A stretch of DNA of 64,000 nucleotides from Centrapalus pauciflorus (GCA_020465985.1 JAANYP010006984.1:29066-93065); one strand, 5' to 3'; counted from the stretch's first letter, positions 1 to 10,960 are shown. A program made the numbers and translations. The notes: generated from the sequence alone by a model not told the origin.

Positions 1-2
1 CT

Positions 3-1781
3 CACGAAAAGAACTATCCGACGCACGACTTAGAACTTGCATCCGTGACCTTCGCATTGAAGATCTGGTGGCATTATCTGTATGACACCCGATGCAAATT
101 ATACATAGACCACAAAAGTCTAAAGTATAGATTTGACCATAAAGAACTGTATGCGGCAAAGACGATCAATGGAGATGATCAAAGATTATGACTGCGAGAT
201 TTTCTATCATCCAGGCAAAGCAAACGTAGTAGCAGACACCTTGAGCTGTAAATCCGGACAGAATTTATTACAGCCAATGTTATGCCTTGACTCTTGTTGT
301 CTTGGAATCCGCACTGACAGACCTGATACTTGTTGCTCAAACAGAAGCTATTCGGGATGAGAATCTGAAATATGAACGCATGGTTACTTATGTGACCAAA
401 CTGACTCTTGACAACCGTGGACTTAGACGGTTTATGCATAGGATTTGGGTTCCAAGAACAGGAGGTGTCCGTGACCAAATTCTGTCGGAAGATCACATGT
501 CGAAAATCTCAATACATCCTGGTTCTACTAAGATGTATCAAGACCTGAAATCTGAATACTGGTGGCCTGGGATGAAAAAGGATGTCGGATGATATGTCAA
601 AAACTGCATGCTTGCTTGCAAGTCAAATCTGAACGCCAGAAGCCTTATGGGGAACTACAACCATTGCCAATCCCGGAATGGAAGTGGGACCACATAACCA
701 TGGACTTCGTGGTGAAGCTGCCTAGGATTAAACGAAATCACGACTCTATATGGGTAATAGTGGATCGACTCACCAAGTCGGCACACTTCCTCCCCATTTG
801 TGAAGACGAACACCTTGACAAACTGGTTGAACTGTATCTGAAAGAAATTGTGACTAGACATGGTGTTCCTTTGTCTATCGTATCTGACCGTGACAACAGT
901 TTTACCTCTCACTTTTGGAGGGCCTTTCAGAGTGAACTGGGTACTGAACTTAAGATGAGCACCACTTATCACCCAGAGACTGACGGGCAAAGTGAGTGAA
1001 CTATCTTGTCTTTAGAAGATATGCTACGTGCCTGTGTGATTGATCTTGGTGGAAACTGGGATAATCAACTTCCATTCGTGGAGTTTGCATATAACGATAG
1101 TTACCACTCGACTATTGGCATGCCTCCGTATCAGTCTTTGTACAGACGTCAATGCCGGACTCCAACTTGTTGGAGGGAAACCGGTGACCGTCCAAAAGCC
1201 GGACTAGCCATTCTGCAAGAGGCCCACGACCAGTTACAGTTGATTCGACAGCGGATACAGACATCTCAAGACAGACAAAAGAAATATCACGACCGAAGGC
1301 GCAAGGCAATTGCGTTTGAGGTTGGTGATAAGGTAATGCTGAAAGTCTCGCCAAGGAAAGGTGTAGTAAGGTTCGGCAAACGGGGGAAGTTAAGCCCTCG
1401 GTTTGTTGGTTCCTTCGAAATACTTGATCATGTAGGACTGCAAGCCTACATATTAAGACTGCCTGCCGAAATGTCGGGGGATTCATGACGTGTTTCACAT
1501 TAGTAATCTTCGAAAGTGCTTGATTGAGGCTGAAGCCATGATACCTTAGAAAGACGTGCAAATTGACGAACAGCTGCGATACGAAGAAGAGCTTGAACGC
1601 ATAGTGGATCGAAAGACTACGAAGCTGCGCAACAAGGAAATTCCAATGGTGCTAATCCAGTGGAATACCACAAGGGATCTGCACAAACTTGGGAACAAGA
1701 GGACGAGATTAGGCAAAGGTACCCAAAGTTGTTCATGTCTTAGACGATTCCAAGGACGGAATCAATTCAACGGGGGAAGTT
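3..1781 (+). pseudogene. RT-1 pol fragment: RNase H end, integrase, chromodomain (decayed)
   Basis: Translates, across several frames, to the C-terminal half of a chromovirus pol protein and aligns throughout with RT-2 pol. The first 150 bases hold the end of RNase H (HKSLKY). The integrase follows: zinc-binding histidines near 490-540, the first catalytic Asp in MDFVVKLP near 705 and the second in SDRD near 886. A chromodomain-like segment lies near 1590-1720. Integrase would insert element cDNA; the chromodomain would steer it to methylated chromatin. Breaks seen: a 2-nt loss near 148, TGA at 590-592, TGA at 997-999, a 1-nt gain near 1480, TAG near 1546-1548 and a further shift in the chromodomain. 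It cannot give a working protein. Confidence 0.88.
1772..1779 (+). promoter_or_regulatory. RT-1 polypurine tract
   Basis: GGGGGAAG lies two bases before the 3' LTR start. It matches the position and sequence of the RT-2 tract and would prime plus-strand DNA synthesis. Confidence 0.75.
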
Positions 1782-2620
1782 TGTAACAACCTATAATTAT
1801 AAAATATAGATTATAGCGACAAACTTTGGATGTTTAAATAATTTTTCCTAATTGGGTTTAGTTATGTGAAAATGTGTGAAGTCTTGTGAAATATATTCCT
1901 TGTATGTAATAAATATAATAAGCTATAATTAATTAAGGAAACTTGCTTAAATTAGTTAAAATAAATTTAAACAATTAGCTAATTGAAAGATTTAAAGACT
2001 TGAGAATAATAAAAATAGACTAAAATAATTAAAATAGACTAAAAAGACAAGTATTAAAAAAAATAAATACATCATTGCTATTTCTTGCATTTAAAACGCA
2101 AAATGAGGACAAGCAAAGGCAAATATAAGGGTAAATCGGTATTTTGCTAATTGGGGCTGAAAATCGGATTTAGTAAGGGGGTGAAGGGGCTGAAATGGCT
2201 CATTCTTTGCATCCTCCCCAAAATCAGATTTTTTTCAAATTTGAGAGCCCCTATCTCTAAAGAACTCTTCATATTTTCGATTTCAACAAAATTCCGATTC
2301 TGATATTGTTTAAGGCTGTTTTGCATGAGCTTAGAACTCAATTTTGCATGGGAATCATCTGCAAATAACCACCCAAGTGTTCTAATAGCTGGACCATGGT
2401 TAGTTACATGTTTTCATCTTTTCTTGTCGGTTTAAACCTCAAAAACGCGAACAAGTTCGTGAAGCATGAATAAGTTCGTGAGACCATCATAATTTCGTGA
2501 ACAATATAAGTTCGTGAAGCATGAATAAGTTCGTGAGACCATCATAAGTTCGTGAGGCCATGAACTTATGAGGATAAGTTCGTGAGACCATGAACCTATG
2601 AGCATAAATTCGTGAGGGCG
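1782..2620 (+). repeat. RT-1 3' LTR, part 1 of 3
   Basis: Starts TGTAACAACC right after the polypurine tract. The first 250 bases resemble the RT-2 LTR start, then diverge. No gene is seen. It ends where RT-2 inserted; GGGCG at 2616-2620 is repeated at 13125-13129. Confidence 0.85.
2452..2615 (+). repeat. Imperfect tandem repeat, AAGTTCGTGA core, in the RT-1 LTR
   Basis: About nine copies of an (A)AGTTCGTGA core separated by short variable spacers such as GACCATCAT and AGCATGAAT. It is absent from the RT-2 LTRs, so it is private to the RT-1 LTR. No coding or CRISPR-like character. Confidence 0.8.
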
Positions 2621-2995
2621 TGTAACAGCCCGTAATTTATTAAATATAAATTACAGCATCAAACTTTGGATAATTAAGCAATTTTGTCCAATTATTAGTA
2701 ATTAACCGAAAACATGAACTTTAAATAGTTAATTATATTAAGTCATAATTAATTATGAAAACTTGCCCCAATTTAGCCGAAATAAAGTTAATAATTAAAT
2801 TTATATAATTGACAAATTAAAGTCGTGAAAATGTCGAAATGGACAAAAATGAATAAAATTAGTCTAACAGATAATTATAGCAAATCTAGAACTTCTTTGC
2901 TATTATTTGCATCTGAAAATGCAAATTAGATTGTTAATAATAAAAGTTGGTCAATTCCAGAAACTCAGTAGAAAATCTGATTTTTCTCTATTTCC

Positions 2996-3004
2996 TATAA
3001 ATAG
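2996..3004 (+). promoter_or_regulatory. TATA box of RT-2 5' LTR
   Basis: TATAAATAG about 375 bases into the LTR, just before the CT tract. It is conserved in position in the 3' LTR (10851-10859) and in Solo-B (51078-51086), so it probably marks the U3/R promoter. Confidence 0.7.
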
Positions 3005-3039
3005 AGCCCTTCCACCTCATTTCCTTGGTTTTGAAAAGC

Positions 3040-3044
<5 letters not shown>

Positions 3045-3104
<60 letters not shown>
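3045..3104 (+). repeat. (CT)n microsatellite in RT-2 5' LTR
   Basis: About 30 CT units roughly 40 bases after the TATA box, where CT-rich tracts often occur near plant transcription starts. The 3' LTR has the same tract at 10899-10958. Confidence 0.9.
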
Positions 3105-3106
<2 letters not shown>

Positions 3107-3236
3107 AATCTGACTTCTCTCTAGCTTTTCTCCTAAACGGCTTATCGGATTCTCGTGATTTATACGTCATCGGATAGATAGCGTCGAGCTCTACATTAAT
3201 CTGTCATTGCATGGTCGATTTGGTTTCGATTTTGAG

Positions 3237-4926
3237 GTAAATTCGACCCTTTTTCTATCTTTTTGTTTCGGTTTTGAAGAGCAAAATTCGAATCTGCTCA
3301 AAATCTCTTCATTTGAAGCTGATTTGCTCTCGTTTAGGACCTGATTTTGCTTGGAAAACGTCTATAATCGAGTGCTATAGCTTGGACAAAGGTTAGTGAC
3401 TATTATTCCCTTATTTTTGTTGAATTTCGTAGTTAAAGGCCTGGAATATTGATGAACAAGATGAACAAATTCGAGAGAAATTATGAACAAACTCGAATTC
3501 ATCCTCAGATTAGGTTCGAAATTGATTACATTAATGACTTTTGGCATCCAAATCCTTTAGATTCGAATGGGCTAAGTTTCGAATCTAACTCCCTAGAATC
3601 TAATGAGCTGGATTTCGAATCTAACTCCCTAGAATTTAATGAGCAGGGTTCGAATCTAACTCCCTAGAATCTAATGAGCTTGGTTCGAATCTAACACCCT
3701 AGAATCTAATGAGCTGGATTTCGAATCTATCCTAGAATCTATGCCCTAGTGCTGATTTCGAATCTATCCTAGAATCTATGCCCTAGTGCTGATTTCGAAT
3801 CTATCCTAGAATCTATGCCCTAGTGCTGATTTCGAATCTATCCTAGAATCTATGCCCTAGTTCGAATCTAAGCTTTAATTCGAATCTGTCCATCTAGATT
3901 CGAATTTATTATATTCGAATCTGGTTTAGTTCCAAGCCTAAGATAAACTCCTAAATCAGATTAAGTTATTCATCAACCTTATGTTATGTAAACGTAATTG
4001 GAAGTATCATATAATTATGGTAAAACTCACAAGTTTCAAGATACCTAACTATTTTATGCACAAATAAATTAACAGACCCGTATGAACCCTTAGAAATTGT
4101 ATGTCATGATTCACCCTGCTAGTATTACGGTTGGCTTTGTTTCAAGGCCATAAATATCCGTAATTATATGGATCGTATTAATCTGATAAGAATAGACTCA
4201 CTTTGGGACGATAGGAACTACCTCAGACTCGACATCAAGATATGACAATAATCTGATTATATAACTAGGGTTATATAGATCATGTTACAAACGTGACATT
4301 AATATACCAGACTTGAAACTGAACTGCAGGAACCAGCCGTTTTGACAGAGTAAATTGGACGGCTTAACTCGTTAAGCACTAACTGACTAAGGACTACTGT
4401 GAGTGACAGATTTCATTAATTACTTGCATATGTTACGATACTTATTGGTGAATGTTACTGAACTGTATGGAAACTTTTGTTATTGTTGCATGTTTCTTGA
4501 ATACTTTATTGTATCATAGAGACTTACTTTTGACATTATTGAAGCTAGATATCTGAAATGCCTTGGATTGCATGTTCACTTTTACATTTTTGTAAATACT
4601 TATCATGCTTACTGCTTACTTGATTGTTGATATATTTGCCTCTGCATACTGCATAAACTGATCGGACCGAATGCGAGATCTCCATTCACAGGGAGGAATT
4701 CTGCAGATTCCTTTCCTATCTGACTTGTTTCCATACACTTCCCGTAGGGCTTCGGCTTTACACTTGGGAATACAGATTGGGTTGACTCCCAAATCTTTGC
4801 CGTCTCTGACGTGTTGACTTACCGACATGAACTGATAGTATGATTGTATATGTGTGGTAACTAATGGTACTCTGTTAACTCACTAAGCAATGTTAGCTTA
4901 CTCTGTCATGACAACTCTCTTTACAG
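3237..4926 (+). other. Putative intron within RT-2 5' LTR
   Basis: A donor-like TTTGAG/GTAAAT at 3236/3237 and an acceptor-like CTCTTTACAG/G ending at 4926 bracket 1690 bases that include the TTCGAATC array. The 3' LTR has the same sites (11091-12780), and Solo-B has the pair in better consensus form. Splicing would join the promoter-proximal leader to the primer-site region. This is inference from motifs only. Confidence 0.4.
3561..3930 (+). repeat. TTCGAATC-rich tandem array in RT-2 5' LTR
   Basis: More than fifteen TTCGAATC(T) cores. They include about four near-identical units of roughly 38 bases (TTTCGAATCTATCCTAGAAT followed by CTATGCCCTAGTGCTGA). The core TTCGAA is palindromic. The array recurs at 11414-11783 and, diverged, in Solo-B near 51500-51850. 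Confidence 0.85.
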
Positions 4927-5274
4927 GAAAATCTGATAAGGCCGAGGTTATAGCAGGTAGTTCGTCCCAAGCTAAGTGAACCTTGATACTGGAGGATTGC
5001 AGACTTTTGGACTTATTGCTGATGCCTATTTGTAAGGATAATTGCGGTCTCGGGTAGCTTGTTCAATCTTCCGCACTCTGATTGAAGATTTTAGAAGCTA
5101 GATTAGACCACCATCTTATCTTTAATATTTTTGGTAATTAAGTATCTTGTAGCTTTAATTGAATCAGGCATGTGGACCGGTGGTATCAGACAATAGTAAT
5201 ATTTAGTACTTAATGAAATGTACTTAAAGAAATTATGACGTGTACTGTTTGTGGTAACTCGGGTGTTACAAAGT

Positions 5275-5286
5275 TGGTATCAGAGC
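5275..5286 (+). promoter_or_regulatory. RT-2 primer binding site, tRNA-Met(i) type
   Basis: TGGTATCAGAGC begins four bases after the LTR end. It complements the 3' end of plant initiator tRNA-Met, the usual minus-strand primer of chromoviruses. Confidence 0.9.
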
Positions 5287-5617
5287 AGCAGTTTAATCAT
5301 CGGATTGGCCACCCGATACTTAAACTACTGGTATGGTATGGACTGTGTGACTCTGAATTCCCGAACAAGTCACCGAGGCCTAGGGTAACCTAATTAGTAA
5401 AGGACTACCCACATAACTTGACCTAAGATAGGCAATTGATGACTGATAGGACGGGGGAAGGACTGTCTGCTTGATACTGACTTGACTTGGTGTCAGCCTG
5501 ACTGGCTATTTTCATAATAATGTAATTAGATGTGATTATCTGACGTAGGCATTATGTTACGAATTGTGCTTATTTGAATCAGGAAATAATAGTTATTTCC
5601 TCTATATTTTTCAGCCA
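5287..5617 (+). other. RT-2 untranslated leader
   Basis: About 330 bases between primer site and gag. I see no gene. The last bases read TATTTTTCAGCC before the gag ATG, a possible splice acceptor, unconfirmed. Confidence 0.6.
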
Positions 5618-7086
5618 ATGGCTGATAAGAATCCGATTGTTGCTGGTACCTCAACTGTTGGTAAAGCCGCTGATGCTGCGGCTGATCAACATAAGGAGTC
5701 TGTTCATGTAGAAGACTTAGGCACTGACCCTGAAAATATTGCTAATGACTCAAGCAGTACTGCTACGCCTGTGCCTCCTCAGCAGGCTCAATTAATTGAT
5801 CTCGTTCATAAGTTGAATGAGGATAATCGTAGGCAAATGCAGCTTATGATGGATAGGAATCGATTGTAGACTGATATGGCGGTTGAAGACCGGTTTAAGG
5901 AAATTAAAGACTTGCTTACCAAGGGCAAAGCTGTGATGCAACCTGATGAGGAAAACCAGCGTGAAATAGACTTTAAGCGCCGTGAAGAAGAACTTAGGTT
6001 GAGAGAACTTAAGTTACAAGAGTTAGAACTGAAGTATAGGGAAGAGATGTTAGAGAAGCCCAAGAAAGACCGAAAGAGGAAACATAGGCATGTGTCCTCT
6101 GATGAAAGCGAGACTGATTCCTCTGACCATCACGTTAAGGTGGGACGAGAGTGTACATTTGTTGATTTTAAGAAATGTGGAGCCTGTACATTTGCTGGGT
6201 CATCAGATCCTGTAAAAGCTATGGACTGGGTTGCTAACATGGAGAAAGCGTTTAAACTCTCCAAGTGTAATGAAGAAGACAAGGTTACGTTTGCCACGGG
6301 AATGTTAGAGGATGGAGCTGGGCGATGGTGGAAGTCAATTACGAATCCCATGTCTGATGCAATGGAGAAATCCATTACTTGGGATCAATTTAAAATTCAT
6401 CTGAAGGAGAAATACTGCCCCCAGGATGTTAAACGCCAAATGGAGAAAACTTTGCTATCCTTTCAGCAAGGAACAAGGTCCGTAACAGATTATGAGCTGG
6501 AATTTACCAGGCTCTCGCTATTATCTGATCACCCTGTCGATACTGATGAAAGACGAAGGGATTTATTTGTGGATGGTCTGGATAGAGAAATTCGAAAGTT
6601 TGTGAAATCTGGCAGACTGAGAGTTATATTGAGGCGGTTGAAATTGCTAGGGTAGGTGAGCTTGAAATCTATCCTGAGCGAGCATGTCCTTTTATTGCTA
6701 AATCTAGTAAGAAGGAAAAATCTGAGAAAGCTGGGAAGGAGAGGATGCAAAAGAAGAATGAAAGTTCGAAGAAGGGAGATAAGCAGTCTTCCAAGAAAGC
6801 TAAATCATATGCTGTGACCTCAACTCCAAAGCCTGCTTGTCCTCGTTGCAAGCAAATTCATGAAGGAAAATGTGATCCTGCGTTCGTTAAGTGCTACTGC
6901 TGTAGGCAGAATGGTCATGACCGGTCGGAATGTCCCAAGCGCAGTGAGGCTTGCCGTAACTGCATCACTTTGGGGCACCATGCTAAAGATTGTACTCGGC
7001 CTCGTTTTGTTCCTCCGCCTGCATCTTCACCTCAGCAATCAGTCAAGGGTTCGTCTGCTCCGAGGAACCAACCAAGATCCTTTCAG
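5618..7086 (+). pseudogene. gag: RT-2 gag (capsid and nucleocapsid), broken
   Basis: The start is the ATG at 5618 (MADKNP). The order is an Ala/Ser-rich N-terminus, a charged probably coiled segment (5880-6060), an acidic serine-rich stretch (SSDESETDSSD), then a retrotransposon Gag core with WVANMEKAF and GAGRWWKS (about 6170-6600). Cys-rich motifs follow: CPRC near 6838, and two CCHC knuckles, CYCCRQNGHDRSEC (6892-6933) and CRNCITLGHHAKDC (6952-6993). Gag would form the cytoplasmic particle and package element RNA. Breaks: an in-frame TAG at 5867-5869 and a frameshift near 6610-6630, after which the frame runs on into protease. Both zinc knuckles are intact. Confidence 0.88.
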
Positions 7087-7533
7087 ATGACAGCCGAAGA
7101 GGCAAAAGAGACTGCTGATGTCGTCACGGGTACATTTCTTGTTAATGATATACCTGCTTTAATCCTATTTGACTCTGGCTCTAATCTGTCATATGTGTCT
7201 GAAAAGTTTGCTAAACAGTTTAATTTTGCCCCGGTAATGTTACCTGTACCTTTAGACATAGAAACTGCTAGCTCAAGCTTTGTGACTGTAAATAGAGTCT
7301 TTTGTACCTGTAAGCTAGTAATTGATGACCTCTCCTCGGACATAGACCTGATACCGATGTGGATTAGAGAGTTCGATGTTATCATAGGAATGGACTGGCT
7401 CATGAAGAACAATGCTGAAATCCTTTGTGCCAAAAGGATAATTAGAATTAGAACCCCCGAAGGAAGTGAACGTTATGTTTATGACGATAGAAAAACTCGA
7501 GATTTAGGTCTCATTTCTGTAATGAAAGCCTGA
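7087..7533 (+). pseudogene. pol: RT-2 aspartic protease domain
   Basis: In frame with the end of gag. A conserved TADVVTGTFLVND lead-in is followed by the active-site motif LFDSG (Asp codon at 7171) and the downstream IIGMDWL motif near 7380, typical of retropepsin-type proteases of Ty3/gypsy elements. It would process the Gag-Pol polyprotein inside the particle. The active-site residues are present. The domain ends at TGA 7531-7533, in the linker before RT, which cuts it off from the rest of pol. The boundary with gag is approximate because no processing site can be read. Confidence 0.85.
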
Positions 7534-8868
7534 AAATGCCTAATCAAAGGTTGTTTCGCCTATTTAGCATATGCCTTAGATGCTAAAGAAGTTAAAAAGA
7601 CTGTGTCTGAAGTACCTGTAGTTCAAGAATTCCCTGATGTATTCCCGGATGACATCTCTGGATTGCCACCAGATCGTCAAATCGAATTCCACATTGACCT
7701 TGTACCTGGTGCAGCTCCTATCGCGAAATCTCCTTACCGTCTTGCTCCGAATGAAATGAAGGAAATGATGAGCCAGTTGCAGGAATTATTGGAAAAAGGG
7801 TTTATTCGTCCGAGTACTTCTCCTTGGGGTTCTCCGGTTCTTTTTGTTAAGAAGAAGGATGGTACCTTTCGCATGTGTATCGATTATCAGGAGCTAAATA
7901 AAGTAACTATTAAGAACTGATACCCTCTGCCTAGAATTGATGATTTGTTTGATCAACTGCAAGGGGCTAGCTACTTCTCGAAGATTGATCTTCGATCTGG
8001 ATATCATCAACTCAGGGTATTTGATTCTGACGTACCGAAAACTGCATTTCGTACTCGCTATGGCCATTTTGAATTCCTAGTAATGCCGTTCGGTCTCACA
8101 AATGCCCCGGCCGCATTTATGGACCTCATGAATAGAGTTTGTAGACCAATGCTGGACAAATCAGTGATAGTCTTCATTGATGACATCTTGATTTACTCTA
8201 AGTCTGAATCTGACCATGCGAAGCATTTGCGAGAATTGCTAGAATTGTTACGAAAGGAGCGACTCTATGCAAATTTCTCCAAATGTGAATTCTGGTTACG
8301 CCAGGTGCAATTTTTAGGACATATTGTCTCGGGTGAGGGATTAGCCGTGGATCCATCGAAAGTAGATGCGGTTCAGAAGTGGGAAGCACCGAAAAACGTA
8401 TCTGAAGTTCGAAGTTTCTTGGGTTTAGCGGGCTATTACCGAAGATTTATCCGTGATTTCTCTAAGATTGCGGTGCCTTTAACCAGCCTGACAAAGAAAG
8501 AAGTTAAGTTTGAATGGAAAGAATCTCAAGATCGAGCCTTTGAGACTCTGAAGCGTAAGCTAATTGAAGCACCTGTTTTAGCCTTACCTAAGGGTAATGA
8601 TGATTTTGTAGTCTATAGTGATGCTTCTAAGATGGGATTAGGCTGTGTGCTGATGCAAAGGGATAAAGTAATTGCCTACGCATCAAGGCAACTAAAGGCG
8701 CATGAAAAGAATTATCCGACGCATGATTTGGAGCTTGCAGCCGTAACCTTTGCATTGAAGATTTGGCGGCATTATCTGTATGGGACTAGATGCAAATTAT
8801 ATACAGATCACAAAAGTCTGAAGTATATATTTGATCAAAAAGAGCTGAATATGTGACAAAGGCGATCA
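7534..8868 (+). pseudogene. pol: RT-2 reverse transcriptase and RNase H domains
   Basis: The same frame resumes after the 7531 stop. RT begins near 7750 (EKGFIRPSTSPWGSP). It contains VLFVKKKDG, MPFGLTNAP and the catalytic FIDDIL motif (Asp pair at 8179-8184), then the LGLAGYYRRFI connection. RNase H spans about 8600-8850, with its first catalytic Asp in VYSDASK and a later one in LYTDHKSL. The enzyme would copy element RNA to DNA and remove the template. TGA stops at 7918-7920 (probably from CGA, Arg before YPLP) and 8854-8856 (CGA in the linker to integrase) break it. Catalytic residues are preserved. Confidence 0.9.
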
Positions 8869-10155
8869 ATGGAATTGATTAAAGACTATGACTGTGAGAT
8901 CCTCTACCATCCAGGTAAAGCAAACATAGTAGCAGATGCCCTAAGCCGCAAAACCGGACAAAACCATTATACCCGATGTTATGCATTGACTTCTGTCGTC
9001 TTGGAGTCTGCTCTACCTGAGTCAATAATTGCCGCTCAAACCGAAGCCATTCGGGATGAGAACTTGAAATCCGAGCGTATGGTTACTTATGTGGCCAAGC
9101 TGACCCTTGACGATCGTGGTCTTAGACGATTCCTGAATAGAATATGGGTTCCCAGGTTAGGAGGTGTCCGTGATCAGATTCTGTCGGAGGCTCATATGTC
9201 GAAATTTTCGATACATCCTGGTTCTACTAAAATGTATCAGGACTTGAGGACGGAATATTGGTGGCCTGGAATGAAGAAGGACGTAGGTCGATATGTAGAA
9301 AATTGCATGACTTGTTTACAAGTCAAATCTGAACATCAGAAGCCGTATGGGGAACTACAACCATTGCCAATCCCGGAATGGAAGTGGGACCATATAACCA
9401 TGGACTTTGTGACGAAGCTGCCCAGGACTAAGCGGAATCATGACTCTATATGGGTAATAGTGGATCGACTCACTAAGTCAGCCCATTTCCTACCCATACG
9501 TGAAGATGAACGCCTCGAAAAGTTAGCTGAATTGTACATAAAAGAAATCGTGACTAGACATGGTGTTCCATTGTCTATAGTATCCGACCGTGACAGCAGA
9601 TTTACTTCTCGCTTTTGGAAGGCCTTTCAGAATGGACTAGGTACTGAACTTAAGATGAGCACCGCTTATCATCCAGAAACCGACGGGCAAAGTGAGAGAA
9701 CGATTTTGACTTTGGAAGATATGCTACGCGCCTGTGTGATTGATCTCAGAGGAAATTGGGATACTCACCTTCCATTTGTAGAATTTGCTTACAACAATAG
9801 TTATCACTCGACTATTGGCATGCCACCATATCAGCTTTTGTACGGACGTCGATGCCGAACTCCAACCTGTTGGAGGGAAACAGGTGAGCGTCCGATCTCA
9901 GGACCAGCCATTTTGCAAGAAGCCCATGATCAGCTACAATTGATTCGACAGCGGATACAGACTTCTCAAGACAGACAAAAGAAGTATCATGATCGAAGAC
10001 GTAAACTAATTGTGTTTGAGGTTGGTGAAAAAGTGTTGTTGAAAGTCTCGCCAAGAAAAGGGATAGTAAGATTTGGCAAACGGGGGAAGTTGAGCCCTCG
10101 ATTTATTGGTCCTTTCGAAATTCTCGAGCGTGTAGGATTACAAGCCTACAGATGA
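8869..10155 (+). pseudogene. pol: RT-2 integrase
   Basis: A 428-codon open stretch. A zinc-binding HHCC domain comes first (histidines in HMSKFSIHPG, cysteines in NCMTCLQVK, about 9190-9325). The catalytic core follows: Asp in MDFVTKLP near 9400, Asp in SDRDSRF near 9587, Glu about 35 residues later after HPETDGQSER. A GPF/GPFEILE module lies near 10110. Integrase would insert the cDNA into the host genome. The frame is clean across the core but closes at TGA 10153-10155, just before the chromodomain. Confidence 0.9.
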
Positions 10156-10494
10156 AGGTTGCCTGCCGAAATGTCTGGGATTCATGATGTATTTCACGTT
10201 AGTAATCTCCGAAAGTGTTTGATTGACGCTGAAGCTGCGATTCCTTGGAAAGACGTACAAATTGACGAGCAGTTGCGATACGAAGAAGAGCCCGAGCGTA
10301 TAATCGATCATAAGGTTTCGAAATTGCGCAACAAGGAAATTCCTATGGTGTTAGTACAATGGAAATACCATAAGGGATCTGCGCAAACATGGGAGCGAGA
10401 AGACGAGATTAGGCAAAAGTATCCAAGTTATTCTGTCTTAGTCGATTCCGAGGACGGAATCAATTTAACGGGGGAAGACTGTAACAGCCCGTAA
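10156..10494 (+). pseudogene. pol: RT-2 chromodomain tail of integrase
   Basis: Same frame after the 10153 stop. HDVFHVSNLRKCL leads to a chromodomain-like segment from about 10290 (EERPERI-type start, VQWKYH, TWEREDEIR). This class of chromodomain identifies chromoviruses and resembles the Tekay/Del clade. It would bind heterochromatin marks and direct insertion. The frame reads through the polypurine tract and 12 bases of the LTR before TAA at 10492-10494, so the LTR start supplies the last codons. Confidence 0.8.
10470..10478 (+). promoter_or_regulatory. RT-2 polypurine tract
   Basis: GGGGGAAGA one base before the 3' LTR, lying inside the pol reading frame. Confidence 0.85.
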
Positions 10495-10850
10495 TTTATT
10501 AAATATAAATTACAACATCAAACTTTGGATAATTAAGCAATTTTGTCCAATTATTAGTAATTAACCGAAAACATGAATTTTAAATAGTTAATTATATTAA
10601 GTTATAATTAATTATGAAAACTTGCCCCAAATTAGCTGAAATAAAGTTAATAATTAAATTTATTTAATTGACAAATTAAAGTCGTGAAAATGACGAAATG
10701 GACAAAAATGAATAAAATTAGTCTAAAAAGATAATTATAGCAAATCTAGAACTTCTTTGCTATTATTTGCATCTGAAAATGCAAATTAGATTATTAAGAA
10801 TAAAAGTTGGTCAATTCCAGAAATTCAGTAGAAATCTGATTTTTCTATAC

Positions 10851-10859
10851 TATAAATAG
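10851..10859 (+). promoter_or_regulatory. TATA box of RT-2 3' LTR
   Basis: TATAAATAG at the position equivalent to 2996-3004. Confidence 0.65.
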
Positions 10860-10893
10860 AGCCCTTCACCTCATTTCCTTGGTTCGGAAAGGC

Positions 10894-10898
<5 letters not shown>

Positions 10899-10958
<60 letters not shown>
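10899..10958 (+). repeat. (CT)n microsatellite in RT-2 3' LTR
   Basis: About 30 CT units; counterpart of 3045-3104. Confidence 0.9.

Positions 10959-10960
<2 letters not shown>

Larger units (their letters stand above)
2621..5270 (+). repeat. RT-2 5' LTR
   Basis: 2650 bp, TGTAACAGCC to GGGTGTTACA. It contains a TATA box, a CT microsatellite, a TTCGAATC-rich array and candidate splice sites, each listed separately. No protein-coding gene is supported; short frames inside recur identically in the 3' LTR simply because the LTR is duplicated. Confidence 0.93.

Noticed and set aside
3561..3930. Regularly spaced repeats suggesting a CRISPR array
   Set aside because: Units are directly tandem with no unique spacers, lie in a plant LTR and recur in its partner LTR.
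3362..4828. Small frames of 60-72 codons inside the RT-2 LTR that recur unchanged at 11216-12682
   Set aside because: Identity comes from LTR duplication; codon content is AT-biased filler without domains.
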